DNA of 64,000 bases from NCBI RefSeq assembly GCF_902833645.1, contig NZ_CADFGE010000011.1, positions 248,001-312,000 of the forward strand, in the 5' to 3' direction. How positions within the stretch are numbered: position 1 is the stretch's first letter; every line of letters starts with the position of its first letter. Source of the DNA: Paraburkholderia fungorum. Lineage in GTDB: Bacteria > Pseudomonadota > Gammaproteobacteria > Burkholderiales > Burkholderiaceae. The notes beneath the pieces are model-generated. The model was not told the DNA's origin. It did not search any database and saw nothing but the letters and a program-made list of their open reading frames with translations. Made by a program: the position numbers and the translations under genes. Below, one piece after another: positions 51,546 through 60,866 of the stretch.

Positions 51546-53279
51546 GTGCTTTCATTCCTGCTGAAGCTGCGCACCCGCGCCCAGACCCTGTTCCGTCTGT
51601 CCGACGCCCATACGATGCTGGTCTGGTCGGTGGTGGTCGGCGTGGCGGGCGCGTTCGCGACGATTGCCTTTCGCGAGGGCATCGCGCTGCTGCAACTCGC
51701 GACGGTCGGCAAGTCGGGCAGTTTCGTCGAAATGGCGCGCAGCCTGCCATGGACAGTGCGCATATGGCTGCCCGCCGCAGGCGGCCTGATCGCCGGCTTC
51801 TTTCTGCTGGTCGCGCAACGTCACGTCGACAAATGCAATCACATCGACTACATGGAAGCCGTCGCGATCGGTGACGGCGTGGTGCCGGTCAAGCTGAGCT
51901 TCTGGCGCAGCGTGTCGTCGCTGTTCACGATTTCGAGCGGCGGCTCGATCGGCCGCGAAGGGCCGATGGTGCAACTGGCGGCGCTGGCCGCGTCGCTGAT
52001 CGGCCGCTGGGTGCATTTCGATCCGCCACGCCTGCGCCTGCTCGTCGCCTGCGGCGCGGCGGCGGGGATTACCGCCGCGTACAGCGCGCCGATTGCCGGC
52101 GCGTTTTTCGTCACGGAAATCGTGCTCGGCTCGATCGTGATGGAAAGCTTCGGCCCGGTGGTGGTCTCGGCGGTGGTCGCCAATATCACCATGCGCGAGT
52201 TCACCAGCTACAAGCCGCCCTACGAAATGCCGGTGTTTCCGCCCGTGGCGGGCGCCGAAGTGCTGTTGTTCGTCGGGCTTGGGCTGCTGTGCGGAGCAGC
52301 CGCGCCACAGTTTCTGCGGCTGATGGACTTCTCGAAAGCCAACTTCCGCAAACTGCCCGTGCCGCTGCCCATCCGGCTGGCGTTGGGCGGCCTCGTCGTC
52401 GGCATTCTGTCCGTGTGGACGCCTGAGGTATGGGGCAACGGCTATAGCGTCGTCAATTCCATTCTGCACTCGCCGTGGACATGGTCCGCGCTCGTCCTCG
52501 TGCTGGTGTTCAAGATCGTCGCGACCTCGGCGACGGTGGGTTCGGGCGCGATCGGCGGGGTGTTCACGCCGACGCTGTTCGTCGGCGCGGTGGTCGGCTC
52601 GCTGTTCGGCCTCGGCATGCATGCGTTGTGGCCGCACAGTACTTCGGCGCCATTCGCTTACGCGATGGTCGGCATGGGTGCGTTTCTGGCCGGCGCCACG
52701 CAGGCGCCGCTGATGGCGATCCTGATGATCTTCGAAATGACGCTCAGCTATCAGGTGGTGCTGCCGCTGATGCTGTCATGCGTGGTCGCGTACTTCGTGT
52801 CGCGCGCGATCGGCAAAACGTCGATGTACGAAATCACGCTGCGCCGCAATCAGGAGGAACTGGAGCGCACGCGTCTGCGCGCGACCCAGATGCGCGAGCT
52901 GATCCGGCCCGCCGAAACCGTCGTGCCGCCGAACGCGAGCGTGCAAGACATGACGCGCGTGTTCCTCGAATATCCGGTGAAGTATCTGTATGTCGCCAAC
53001 GAATCCGGCGCGTTTCTGGGCGTGGTCGCGCTCAAGGACATCACCTCCGATCTGCTCGACAAAAGCGACACCGCCGCGAAAACCGCCGCGGATTATCTGC
53101 AGCCGCATTTCGACGTGCTGACGCCGGATATGCCGCTCGGCGTCGCGTTGCAGCACTTCATGGCGTTCCAGGGGGAACGCTTGCCGGTGGTCGAAAGCAC
53201 CGCGGATCCGAAGCTGGCGGGGGTGGTGTACAAGACCTCGCTGCTCGATGCGTACTTCCGTATGAATCCGACACGCTAG
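51546..53279 (+). CDS. CLC-type chloride channel/antiporter with C-terminal CBS domains
   Basis: A 577-residue membrane protein. The CLC signatures GGSIGREGP (with the gating glutamate) and the downstream GSGAIGGVFTPTLFVGA are intact; about ten membrane helices span residues 20-420. The C-terminal part from about residue 440 is two CBS domains (VPPNASVQDMTRVFLEYPVKYLYV in pieces, LTPDMPLGVALQHFMAF) that bind nucleotides and regulate gating. The GTG start is used because the frame has no suitable ATG before the first helix. Confidence 0.92.
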   Translation: MLSFLLKLRTRAQTLFRLSDAHTMLVWSVVVGVAGAFATIAFREGIALLQLATVGKSGSFVEMARSLPWTVRIWLPAAGGLIAGFFLLVAQRHVDKCNHIDYMEAVAIGDGVVPVKLSFWRSVSSLFTISSGGSIGREGPMVQLAALAASLIGRWVHFDPPRLRLLVACGAAAGITAAYSAPIAGAFFVTEIVLGSIVMESFGPVVVSAVVANITMREFTSYKPPYEMPVFPPVAGAEVLLFVGLGLLCGAAAPQFLRLMDFSKANFRKLPVPLPIRLALGGLVVGILSVWTPEVWGNGYSVVNSILHSPWTWSALVLVLVFKIVATSATVGSGAIGGVFTPTLFVGAVVGSLFGLGMHALWPHSTSAPFAYAMVGMGAFLAGATQAPLMAILMIFEMTLSYQVVLPLMLSCVVAYFVSRAIGKTSMYEITLRRNQEELERTRLRATQMRELIRPAETVVPPNASVQDMTRVFLEYPVKYLYVANESGAFLGVVALKDITSDLLDKSDTAAKTAADYLQPHFDVLTPDMPLGVALQHFMAFQGERLPVVESTADPKLAGVVYKTSLLDAYFRMNPTR

Positions 53280-53402
53280 GCTGCGCGTCCGTGCAAAGCA
53301 CAGCGGATTCTCTACAATGGGGAAACCGCTGCCGCGCTTTGCACGCAGTGCGCGTTACGCCAAGACGGGCGCCTGAACGCCCGCCCTTCGATCGGAGCGA
53401 AG

Positions 53403-54740
53403 ATGAGCGAACCGTCCCTCGACGCCGTACGCCGTGATCAGTCCGGCTGGATTTTTCTGCATATCGAAGGCGAGCCGTACGATCGCGGTGAGCAGCACGG
53501 CCAGTTGCTCGCCACTGAAATCCAGAACGCGATCCGCACCGCCCGCTACCTGGCGAAATGGGACACCGGCGAAGATTTCGATACCTTCGTCGAGGCCGCC
53601 GTATCCCAGTTCGCCAACAAACTCGACACCGAATTCGCCGACGAAATCCAGGGCATCGCCGACGGCGCCAAATTGCCGTTCGCCGAAGTGCTGGCCTGGA
53701 ACGGCTACATGGATCTGCTGCAAAGCTGGTGGCCGAGCCACGCGGCGGCCCAGCAGCCGCAACTCGGCGTGAAGCCGTGGCGCGGACGCCGCGGCCATCA
53801 TTGCAGCGCGTTCATCGCCACCGGCAATGCCACCCGCGACGGGCGCATCGTCATGGCGCATAACTCGTGGGACCGCTACGCCGCGGGCGACGCATTCAAT
53901 GTGGTGTTCGACATCGTGCCGGATCGCGGCAACCGCATCCTGATGCAGGGCTTGCCGGGCTGCATCTCCAGCCTCACCGATTTCTGGGTCACCCAAGCCG
54001 GCCTGATGGTCACTGAAACCACCATCTCCAACTTCGTCGGCTACAACGCGGCCGGCGCGCCGGAGTTCTACCGCTCGCGGCGCGCGTCGCAATATGCCAA
54101 CGACATCGGCGAATGGTGCGAGATGTTCGCGGTCGCCAATAACGGCGGCTATGCGAATAGTTGGCTGCTCGGCGACACCAAGACCGGCGAGATCGCGCGC
54201 TACGAACTGGGACTGCACTATTCCGGTTTCGAGAGCACGAAAAACGGCTTCTATAGCGGCTACAACACCGCGACCGATCTGAAGATCCGTAACCAGGAAT
54301 GCATCGGCGAAGGCGAAGACTATACGGACGTACGCAAGAACGGCGCGCGCCGCCTGCGCTTCATGCAGCTCGAAGAAATGCATCACGGCAAGATCGACGC
54401 CGAACTCGCGAAAGAGATGATCGCCGATCACCACGACGTCTATCTCGATCGCAACGACAACCCCTGCTCGCGCACCATCTGCGGGCATCTGGAACTGGAC
54501 GACGCGCGCTTCGGCGGCACCGACCACGGGCCGTTCAATCCGTGGGGCGCCAACGACGGCAAAGTGGTCGACAGCGACATGGCGCGTGCAATGGCCTTCA
54601 CCGCGCGCTGGGGACATCCGTGCGGGCGGCCGTTCGACGCCCAGGCGTTCATGAAGCGCCATCCGCAGTGGAACTGGCTCAACGGTTACATGCGCGACCG
54701 GCCGTCGTGGCCGTGGACCCGCTTCGAGGTGCTGCGCTAG
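53403..54740 (+). CDS. C45/phospholipase-B-like Ntn hydrolase
   Basis: A 445-residue protein. GEPYDRGEQHGQLLA near residue 23 and the Cys134 motif GHHCSAFIATGNATRDG, followed by IVMAHNSWD, match C45-family acyl-transferase/hydrolases and phospholipase-B-like proteins, in which an internal Cys becomes the N-terminal nucleophile after self-cleavage. No signal peptide is visible, so it is probably cytoplasmic, unlike lysosomal relatives. Substrate unknown. Confidence 0.75.
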   Translation: MSEPSLDAVRRDQSGWIFLHIEGEPYDRGEQHGQLLATEIQNAIRTARYLAKWDTGEDFDTFVEAAVSQFANKLDTEFADEIQGIADGAKLPFAEVLAWNGYMDLLQSWWPSHAAAQQPQLGVKPWRGRRGHHCSAFIATGNATRDGRIVMAHNSWDRYAAGDAFNVVFDIVPDRGNRILMQGLPGCISSLTDFWVTQAGLMVTETTISNFVGYNAAGAPEFYRSRRASQYANDIGEWCEMFAVANNGGYANSWLLGDTKTGEIARYELGLHYSGFESTKNGFYSGYNTATDLKIRNQECIGEGEDYTDVRKNGARRLRFMQLEEMHHGKIDAELAKEMIADHHDVYLDRNDNPCSRTICGHLELDDARFGGTDHGPFNPWGANDGKVVDSDMARAMAFTARWGHPCGRPFDAQAFMKRHPQWNWLNGYMRDRPSWPWTRFEVLR

Positions 54741-55114
54741 ACGGGGCGCGCTTGTTGGCTGGCGGCCGCTTGCCGCCTGCGTGTTGCCTGCGTGTTGCCT
54801 GCGTGTTGCCTGTTTTTGACTTGCTTGTGACCTGACTGCGACCTACGTGCCGCCCGCTTGCGATTTATTGCAGCGCAACATTGGCGCGGAACGGTCGTTC
54901 GCGACGACGCTGCCTTTTTCCTGCCATCATGTGAAATCTACAATTCGGTTTTGTCTATTTTGCGCGCGCGCCGCAGCCGTTTGCCATCTAAGATGGTAGG
55001 TGCATGCCGCTCGCATGATGCAGAGCCACGTATGGGTTGTGCCCTCCTTTCGACGCGGGGACGGCACGGCGCGTGCTTCACCGTTAGCGCCGCATGAGCT
55101 TAGGAGGTCGGGCG
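54741..55114. other. Intergenic region with 11-bp repeats
   Basis: About 370 bases. At 54781-54813 the unit GTGTTGCCTGC occurs three times, the last truncated. The stretch 54940-54965 is AT-rich and may hold a promoter for the following small genes. No gene was recognised. Confidence 0.5.
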
Positions 55115-55363
55115 ATGAAAACCTCGACGCTGTTGACCATGGTGACGCTGTCAGCTTCGTGCTTCGCCGCGCCGGTTCACACCGCGCCCGACGGCACGTC
55201 CGCCAATACCCTTGCCGAACGCGCCGACGCCGCACCCGTCGCGCCGCCGGCGCCGGATGTTGCTGACGACAATCGTCCGCAACAATGGCAATTCATCGCG
55301 CTGCCCAAGTCGCGGCATCTCGAGCGCAGCTTCTCGGGCCAGAACGAACATTTGCAAACCTGA
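55115..55363 (+). CDS. Small exported protein of unknown function
   Basis: An 82-residue protein starting MKTSTLLTMVTLSASCFAAP, a plausible signal peptide cleaved after CFA, then a Pro/Ala/Asp-rich tail. AGGAGG lies 7 bases before the ATG. It is the first of three closely spaced genes with the DUF2795-like and AraC genes. Function unknown. Confidence 0.65.
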   Translation: MKTSTLLTMVTLSASCFAAPVHTAPDGTSANTLAERADAAPVAPPAPDVADDNRPQQWQFIALPKSRHLERSFSGQNEHLQT

Positions 55364-55387
55364 AAACAGCCCCTTGGGAGCATCTGC

Positions 55388-55618
55388 ATGACCGCATCGG
55401 CTATTCCGGACGAATCGATTGATCTGCAGATCGCCGACGTTCTGCGCGAAGTCCGTTTCCCGACTTACAAGGACGCGCTGGTCGACGCCGCGCGCGAAGC
55501 CGGCGCGAGCAATGAAGTGCTGTCGATGCTCGACGGTTTGCCGGAGCAGGATTATGCCGACGTGGCGTCGGTGACGCGCCTGATCGGCGGCAACTTTGGG
55601 CCGGGCCTGGGAGCATGA
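55388..55618 (+). CDS. DUF2795-like small protein
   Basis: A 76-residue protein. VLREVRFPTYKDALVDAAREAGASNEVLSMLDGLPEQDY in pieces is the usual DUF2795 pattern: a small helical domain, often preceded by FPA and ending in LP. Function unknown. Its stop overlaps the start of the AraC gene (ATGA), and the exported-protein gene ends 24 bases upstream, so the three are probably one unit. Confidence 0.75.
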   Translation: MTASAIPDESIDLQIADVLREVRFPTYKDALVDAAREAGASNEVLSMLDGLPEQDYADVASVTRLIGGNFGPGLGA

Positions 55619-56556
55619 GCGGACGGCCGATCGCAATGCCTGGTTCGCCAGACTCACCTGATTCGCCTGATTTGGCCGGATGGCTTGCGTCCGCTCCGGG
55701 TAACCCAAAGTCCGACCCGCAGTCCACCCCAAAACCCTCCGCCGACTGGATCTATCGCTCGCCGCATTCGGGCGACACGAACGGCATCGAGCGAATCGAA
55801 GCCTTCTTCCATCACGCCGGTTATGCGATGCACCGGCACGATACCTATGCGATAGGCCGCACGCTCGCGGGCGTGCAGAGCTTTCACTACCGCGGCAGCA
55901 CGTGCAACAGTCTGCCGGGCGGCACGATGGTGCTGCATCCCGATGAGCCGCACGACGGCCAGGCAGGCACCGGCGACGGTTTTCATTACCGGATGATCTA
56001 CGTCGACCCGGCGCTGTTCCAGCAGGCGCTCGGCGGCAAACCTCTGCCGTTCGTCAAAGGCGGCTTGTCGCGGGACCCGCGTCTCTTTGCTGCGACCGAG
56101 AGCCTGCTGCGCGCCATGGATTGCGCTATCGATTCGCTCGAACAGGACGATGCGCTCTACGATCTCGCGATCGCGCTCGATGCCGTGGCCGGTGCGGCGC
56201 CCACGCGCCGGCCGGTGGATTACCGCGCGGCGGAGCGGGCGCGCGAGTATATGCTCGGCTCGCTCGACAGCGCAGTGACGCTCGACGAACTGGCGGCTGC
56301 TGCTGGCCGTGACCGCTGGAGTTTGTCGCGGGATTTTCGTGCGCTGTTTGGCACGAGCCCGCACCGTTATCTGAGCATGCGCCGCCTCGATCTCGTGCGC
56401 CGTCTGGCGGTTCAGGGCGTACCGCTGGCCGCTGCAGCGGCGGCGGCCGGCTTTACCGACCAGAGCCATATGACCCGGCACTTCAAGCGCGCATGGGGCG
56501 TGGCGCCGGCACATTGGCTCAGGATGCTGGGACCTTCGGCGCGCGCAACGCGTTAA
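55615..56556 (+). CDS. AraC-family transcriptional regulator
   Basis: A 313-residue regulator. An N-terminal cupin-type sensing domain (HHAGYAMHRHDTYAIGRTLAGVQSF in pieces) precedes the two C-terminal helix-turn-helix motifs (VTLDELAAAAGRDRWSLSRDFRALFGTSPHRYLSMRR in pieces and AAAAAGFTDQSHMTRHFKRAWG in pieces). The first 40 residues are a Pro/Asp/Ser-rich tail. Translation is coupled to the DUF2795-like gene by ATGA overlap. Such regulators often control an adjacent exporter or cupin gene; the next gene is a cupin. Confidence 0.9.
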   Translation: MSGRPIAMPGSPDSPDSPDLAGWLASAPGNPKSDPQSTPKPSADWIYRSPHSGDTNGIERIEAFFHHAGYAMHRHDTYAIGRTLAGVQSFHYRGSTCNSLPGGTMVLHPDEPHDGQAGTGDGFHYRMIYVDPALFQQALGGKPLPFVKGGLSRDPRLFAATESLLRAMDCAIDSLEQDDALYDLAIALDAVAGAAPTRRPVDYRAAERAREYMLGSLDSAVTLDELAAAAGRDRWSLSRDFRALFGTSPHRYLSMRRLDLVRRLAVQGVPLAAAAAAAGFTDQSHMTRHFKRAWGVAPAHWLRMLGPSARATR

Positions 56557-56711
56557 GACGGCGTTCGGGCCACATTGAGGCGTAGGGTGTTCGGCGGCGG
56601 CGCGGTGCCGCTCCTTCCGCGCCGCAACCGCGCGCACAAACGTACAAGACCCGATAGCGCCGCCCGCCCTACGCTCCTGTCTGACACCTACCGTTCAGGA
56701 GGAACACCTCG

Positions 56712-57101
56712 ATGTCCAGTCATCCAACGATTCAATCGCCTCACCGCGCCATCAATTTTGCTGAAAAGCTGCAGCTCATCGACGACCAATGGCAACCGCG
56801 CGTCGTCGCGGAAATGAACGACTACCAGTTCAAGCTGGTGCGCATCGAAGGCGACTTTATCTGGCACGAGCATGCCGACACCGACGAAACGTTTATCGTG
56901 GTCGAAGGACAGTTGCGCATCGACATGCGCGATGGATCCGTGCTGCTCTCGGCAGGAGAAATGTTCGTGGTGCCCAAAGGCACCGAGCACAAACCGTACG
57001 CCGAGCGCGAGGTCAAGCTGCTGCTGATCGAGCCACGCGGCGTGAAGAACACCGGTGAGGAAAGCAACGAACGCACGGCGGCGAACGACGTGTGGATCTA
57101 G
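56712..57101 (+). CDS. Cupin-domain protein
   Basis: A 129-residue small beta-barrel protein. The cupin motif 1 is FIWHEHADTDETFIVVEGQLRIDMRDG in pieces and motif 2 is LSAGEMFVVPKGTEHKPYAE; the His, His, Glu and later His that bind a metal are all present. Possible roles include a dioxygenase, isomerase or sugar-binding protein. It lies 155 bases downstream of the AraC gene, possibly under its control. Confidence 0.88.
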   Translation: MSSHPTIQSPHRAINFAEKLQLIDDQWQPRVVAEMNDYQFKLVRIEGDFIWHEHADTDETFIVVEGQLRIDMRDGSVLLSAGEMFVVPKGTEHKPYAEREVKLLLIEPRGVKNTGEESNERTAANDVWI

Positions 57102-57161
57102 CCAGACAGGCGCCCCCCGCCGCGAGTAGGCGTGCTTCAGGCGCCCCGTGCCGCTCGCGCG

Positions 57162-58211
57162 TCAAAGCGATGACGCCGCCGCGATTCCCCCGCGCGAAGT
57201 CGGGCGCTTCGGCCGGGCCGTATCGCCTGGCAGGGCCGACACCGGCAGGTCATCGGCATAGACCGGCGCGCTGCTCACGACACGCCGCGGCAGCGCGGCG
57301 CGCGGATCACGTGTGTGCTCGTCGGTCTGCTGGAAATGCGCGACCAGGTGGTCGATAAACGTGCGCACTTTAGCCGGCAAATGAAGGCGACTGGGGTACG
57401 CAATCGTGATTTCGATTTGCGGCAGCCGGTAATCGCCGAGCAACGGCACCAGACGCCCCGACGCCAGATCCCGGCCAATCAGATAGCTCGGCAAAATCGC
57501 CACGCCCATGCCCAGCAGCGCGAACTGCCGCAGCATCTCGGTGTTGTTCGCAGCAATCGCGTTGGTGGGCCTGACCCGCACCTCGCCTTGCGGCCCGGTG
57601 AAGACCTTCTCGTCACCGCCCTGCTCGGCAGGCCGGCTCAGACAAGGGTGTGTCAACAGATCCTCCGGGTGCACCGGTGTGCCGTGCTGCTCGAGATAAG
57701 CGGGCGTCGCGCAGACCGTCATGTAACCTGTCGTCAGACGCCGTGTGACGATGCTCGCGCTGCGCATCTGCCGCGCCACCATGATCCCGACATCGAAGCC
57801 CTCGTCCACCAGATCGACGTTGCGATCCGCCAGCGTCACGTCGGGCACCACATCCGGATAACGCTGCGCGTACGACTGCACCACCGGCGCGAGGCTATGC
57901 AGCCCGAACACCACCGGCGCGACAATGCGCAAGGTTCCGACCGGTTCGTGATTGCGCGCCACCACCATCTGCTCGACGCCTTCGAGGTCGTCGAGAATGG
58001 GGCGCACACGCTCCAGATAGGTCCTGCCGGACTCGGTCAGCGAGAGACGGCGCGTCGTGCGATTGAGCAGCCGCGTGCCGAGACGCGCTTCCAGATCCGC
58101 GACATGGCGCGTGACGACGGCGGTGGAAAGATCCAGCGCGCCAGCCGCGCCGACGAAACTGCCGAGGTCAGCGACCTTGACGAATACGCGCATCGACTGC
58201 AATTGATTCAT
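57162..58211 (-). CDS. LysR-family transcriptional regulator
   Basis: A 349-residue regulator of the AaeR/DmlR-like type: MNQLQSMRVFVKVADLGSFVGAAGALDLSTAVVTRHVADLE in pieces, then RTTRRLSLTESGRTYLERV. The C-terminal 40 residues beyond the usual end are a low-complexity Arg/Pro/Ser tail (PKRPTSRGGIAAASSL at the very end), so the protein is longer than most. Convergent with the cupin gene. Start at MNQLQSM by homology. Confidence 0.9.
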   Translation of the reverse strand: MNQLQSMRVFVKVADLGSFVGAAGALDLSTAVVTRHVADLEARLGTRLLNRTTRRLSLTESGRTYLERVRPILDDLEGVEQMVVARNHEPVGTLRIVAPVVFGLHSLAPVVQSYAQRYPDVVPDVTLADRNVDLVDEGFDVGIMVARQMRSASIVTRRLTTGYMTVCATPAYLEQHGTPVHPEDLLTHPCLSRPAEQGGDEKVFTGPQGEVRVRPTNAIAANNTEMLRQFALLGMGVAILPSYLIGRDLASGRLVPLLGDYRLPQIEITIAYPSRLHLPAKVRTFIDHLVAHFQQTDEHTRDPRAALPRRVVSSAPVYADDLPVSALPGDTARPKRPTSRGGIAAASSL

Positions 58212-58466
58212 GAGACGACTCCTGCCTCGGTAGAGCGGGGCCGGCGCAATGCTGGCGCCTGTGTCGACCCGCACGACAAGGCGCGCGCGGATTTGCCCAA
58301 CGATTCGATTGTATCGATCGGAGCATGTCCCAACCCTGACCCGAAGATGACAATTCGGTCAGGTTTCCGAGGCGCTCGCGACACTATGGCGAGGCTTATT
58401 GTGGAGATAAGCTAGGTATAAACCCTTAGATGCTGGTAACATAGCGGCCGAAAGGAATTTATCGCT

Positions 58467-58679
58467 ATGCCACATCGTTTTCAGCTTCTCGAAAAAATCG
58501 CGTTTTCACTGGTTTGCTGGTCGGCAGCGGCTTGTTCGGCGTTCATCGCCTACGAGCGGTGCCCGCAGATCCAGGTCGTCCTGCACGTCGGTGAAGAAGT
58601 CCTGCGCTACAGCGGGCAGTATTCGTTCGTCTGCGCCACGCCGGTTGCGGACGCCTGCGCGCAGTTGCCGGCGAGCTGA
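58467..58679 (+). CDS. Small membrane or exported protein of unknown function
   Basis: A 70-residue protein starting MPHRFQLLEKIAFSLVCWSAAACSAF, with one hydrophobic segment (residues 12-26) that could be a signal anchor or signal peptide, then a short domain with four cysteines overall. AAGGAA precedes the ATG at good spacing. Function unknown. Confidence 0.5.
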   Translation: MPHRFQLLEKIAFSLVCWSAAACSAFIAYERCPQIQVVLHVGEEVLRYSGQYSFVCATPVADACAQLPAS

Positions 58680-58802
58680 TTCGCCGATACTTCGGATACT
58701 TCTGGTCTGGCATTCGTCGGACTAATCAGGTGTCGACCCAGCGCCGATTGACCGTCGATCAGGCGCCGATCAAACGCTGATTAAGCGACGCTTAAGCGTC
58801 AC

Positions 58803-59420
58803 TTAAGCGTCGCGCCCAAACACCACGCGCGCGAAAAATCCCGCCAGCACCGTTTCGGCCACCTCCGCCGACACATTCTGCGGATCGACCGTGTAGAAGA
58901 ACTGCACGCCGTCGCACAATCCCATCAGGCCCATCGCCAGCGTCTCCGCCGGCAGCGGTAGCGGCGTGCCGACTCGCGCCGAGAATTCGCGAATGTACGC
59001 GCTCAACTGTTCGAGTTTCTCGTGCATGAACGCGTTAAAACGTATCCGGAAGCGGCCGTCGCGCACGGCGAGCAGCTTCGCCTCCACCCACATCAGGAAG
59101 CACTTGTTCTCGCGATGCAGGCTGCTGTAGTAGCGCAACACGCGCGCTTCCATCTCCTCGCGCGAGGCCGCCTCCTCAAAGATGGCATGCAAACCCGCCT
59201 GCATGACCTCGTGGTCGCGCCGCAGTAGTTCGAGGAACAACTCGTTCTTGCTGCGGAAGTTCGAATAGAACGCACCGCGTGTATAACCCGCCGCCCCGGC
59301 GATGTCTTCGACACTCGCCGCGACAAAGCCTTTCTTCATAAAAATCGCCTGCCCAGCGTCGAGCAGACGCTGGCGCGTCTGGTCTTTGCTCTGCTCGCGT
59401 GTAAGTCGTTGCCGTTTCAT
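58803..59420 (-). CDS. TetR-family repressor of the adjacent RND efflux genes
   Basis: A 205-residue regulator. The N-terminal helix-turn-helix QRLLDAGQAIFMKKGFVAASVEDIAGAAGYTRGAFYSNF in pieces is typical of TetR proteins that guard multidrug efflux pumps. It is divergent from the efflux adaptor gene, and a palindrome fills the short intergenic region, so it very probably represses the pump. Confidence 0.92.
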   Translation of the reverse strand: MKRQRLTREQSKDQTRQRLLDAGQAIFMKKGFVAASVEDIAGAAGYTRGAFYSNFRSKNELFLELLRRDHEVMQAGLHAIFEEAASREEMEARVLRYYSSLHRENKCFLMWVEAKLLAVRDGRFRIRFNAFMHEKLEQLSAYIREFSARVGTPLPLPAETLAMGLMGLCDGVQFFYTVDPQNVSAEVAETVLAGFFARVVFGRDA

Positions 59421-59462
59421 GGTCGCAAGTCTAGCACCGAAAAGAATTCCAATTCACCTCAA

Positions 59463-59490
59463 CATTCAAATACAGGTGTGTATTAGAATG
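59463..59490. promoter_or_regulatory. Palindromic operator between tetR-type gene and efflux genes
   Basis: The outer arms CATTC and GAATG and the inner arms AATACA and TGTATT form an imperfect palindrome (22 of 28 positions symmetric) centred at about 59476, in the gap between the divergent genes. Size and position fit a TetR-family operator. Confidence 0.8.
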
Positions 59491-59615
59491 CACTCATCCA
59501 TTCGAAGTCAGATGCGTATGCCAGTTGCATGATTCACATGCTCCGGGCCGCGCGTCTTCGCTGGCGGGCCGCTGCGGCTTGCCGTGTTCGTTCGCTGTCT
59601 CCAGTTGGGGTAATT

Positions 59616-60866
59616 GTGAAGCGTCCCGGTCTTCCCGCATCGCCTGCGATGCGCCAGCAGTTCCATCGGCCTGCCCGTCCCGCGCGTTTGCGCCGCGCGG
59701 CACTCGCGCTCGCGCTCGCCGGTATCGTCACGCTCGCCGCGTGCTCGAAGAAAGAGGCAGCCGCGCCTGTGCCCCGCCCCGTGGTCGCCGTCGCGGTACA
59801 TACGGACGGCAGCGCGATGGCTGCCGCCTCGCTGCCCGGCGAAGTGCAGGCGCGCTACTCCACCCCGCTGTCGTTTCGCGTCGGCGGCAAAATCATCGAG
59901 CGGCGCGTTCGTTTGGGCGACGTGGTCAAGAACGGGCAAATCCTCGCCCGGCTCGATCCCGCGGATGCGCAGAAGAATGCCGCCAGCGCGCAAGCCCAAC
60001 TGGAAGCCGCTCAACACAGCCTTGTGTATGCAAGGCAGCAACTCGATCGCGACCAGGCCCAGGCGAAAGAAAACCTGATTGCGCCCGCCCAGCTTGAGCA
60101 GACCACCAATGCCTACGCGTCTGCCGCCGCACAGCGCGACCAGGCCGCGCAACAGGCGGCGTTGTCGAAAGATCAGTTGCAGTACACCACGCTCATTGCC
60201 GATCACGCCGGCGTGATCACCGCCGAACAGGCCGACACCGGGCAGAACGTGTCCGCGGGCCAGGCCGTCTACAACCTCGCATGGAGCGGCGACATCGACG
60301 TGGTCTGCGACGTGCCGGAAAGCGCGCTAGCCGCGCTCTCGATCGGGCAAACCGCGAAGATCACGCTGGCCGCGCTGCCGGGCCGCAGCTTTACCGCGCG
60401 CGTGCGCGAACTGTCGCCCGCCGCCGATCCGCAAAGCCGGACCTACCGCGCCAAGCTCACGCTCGAGAATCCCGGCCCGGACGTGCGCCTCGGCATGACC
60501 GCCGACGTCGCGCTCGCTGCGCCTTCGTCTTCGCAGGCAGCCGCAACCCCGAGCACTTCCTTTACCGTCGCTGCCACCGCACTGTTCCACGACGGCACGC
60601 AGCCCGCCGTGTGGGTCGTGCGTCCCGCGGCTAACGCATCGGGTGACGGTACGTCAGGCGTCGGTACGCCGGGCGCCGCCACGTCAGGCGTCGGTACGCT
60701 GGAACTGCGCCGCGTGACGGTCACCCGCTATAACGAACGCACCATCGTGATCGGCCAGGGCCTCAAGGAAGGCGAACGGGTCGTCCTGCAAGGCGTGCAT
60801 ACCGTGACCGCCGGCGAAAAAGTCCACGTGATTCCGCCATTGCATCCCGAGGACTTCGCTTCATGA
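59616..60866 (+). CDS. RND efflux periplasmic adaptor (membrane fusion) lipoprotein
   Basis: A 416-residue adaptor. A signal peptide ends in the lipobox LAAC (AGIVTLAACSKKEAAAP), so the protein is likely anchored by lipid to the inner membrane. The family pieces SLPGEVQARYSTPLSFRVGGKIIERRVRLGDVVKNGQILARLD in pieces and the hairpin region AQLEAAQHSLVYARQQLDRDQA in pieces are clear. A Gly/Thr/Ser-rich insert near residue 355 encodes short repeats (GVGTPGAATSGVGT). The GTG start is preferred; an internal ATG at 59649 is possible. Confidence 0.88.
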   Translation: MKRPGLPASPAMRQQFHRPARPARLRRAALALALAGIVTLAACSKKEAAAPVPRPVVAVAVHTDGSAMAAASLPGEVQARYSTPLSFRVGGKIIERRVRLGDVVKNGQILARLDPADAQKNAASAQAQLEAAQHSLVYARQQLDRDQAQAKENLIAPAQLEQTTNAYASAAAQRDQAAQQAALSKDQLQYTTLIADHAGVITAEQADTGQNVSAGQAVYNLAWSGDIDVVCDVPESALAALSIGQTAKITLAALPGRSFTARVRELSPAADPQSRTYRAKLTLENPGPDVRLGMTADVALAAPSSSQAAATPSTSFTVAATALFHDGTQPAVWVVRPAANASGDGTSGVGTPGAATSGVGTLELRRVTVTRYNERTIVIGQGLKEGERVVLQGVHTVTAGEKVHVIPPLHPEDFAS

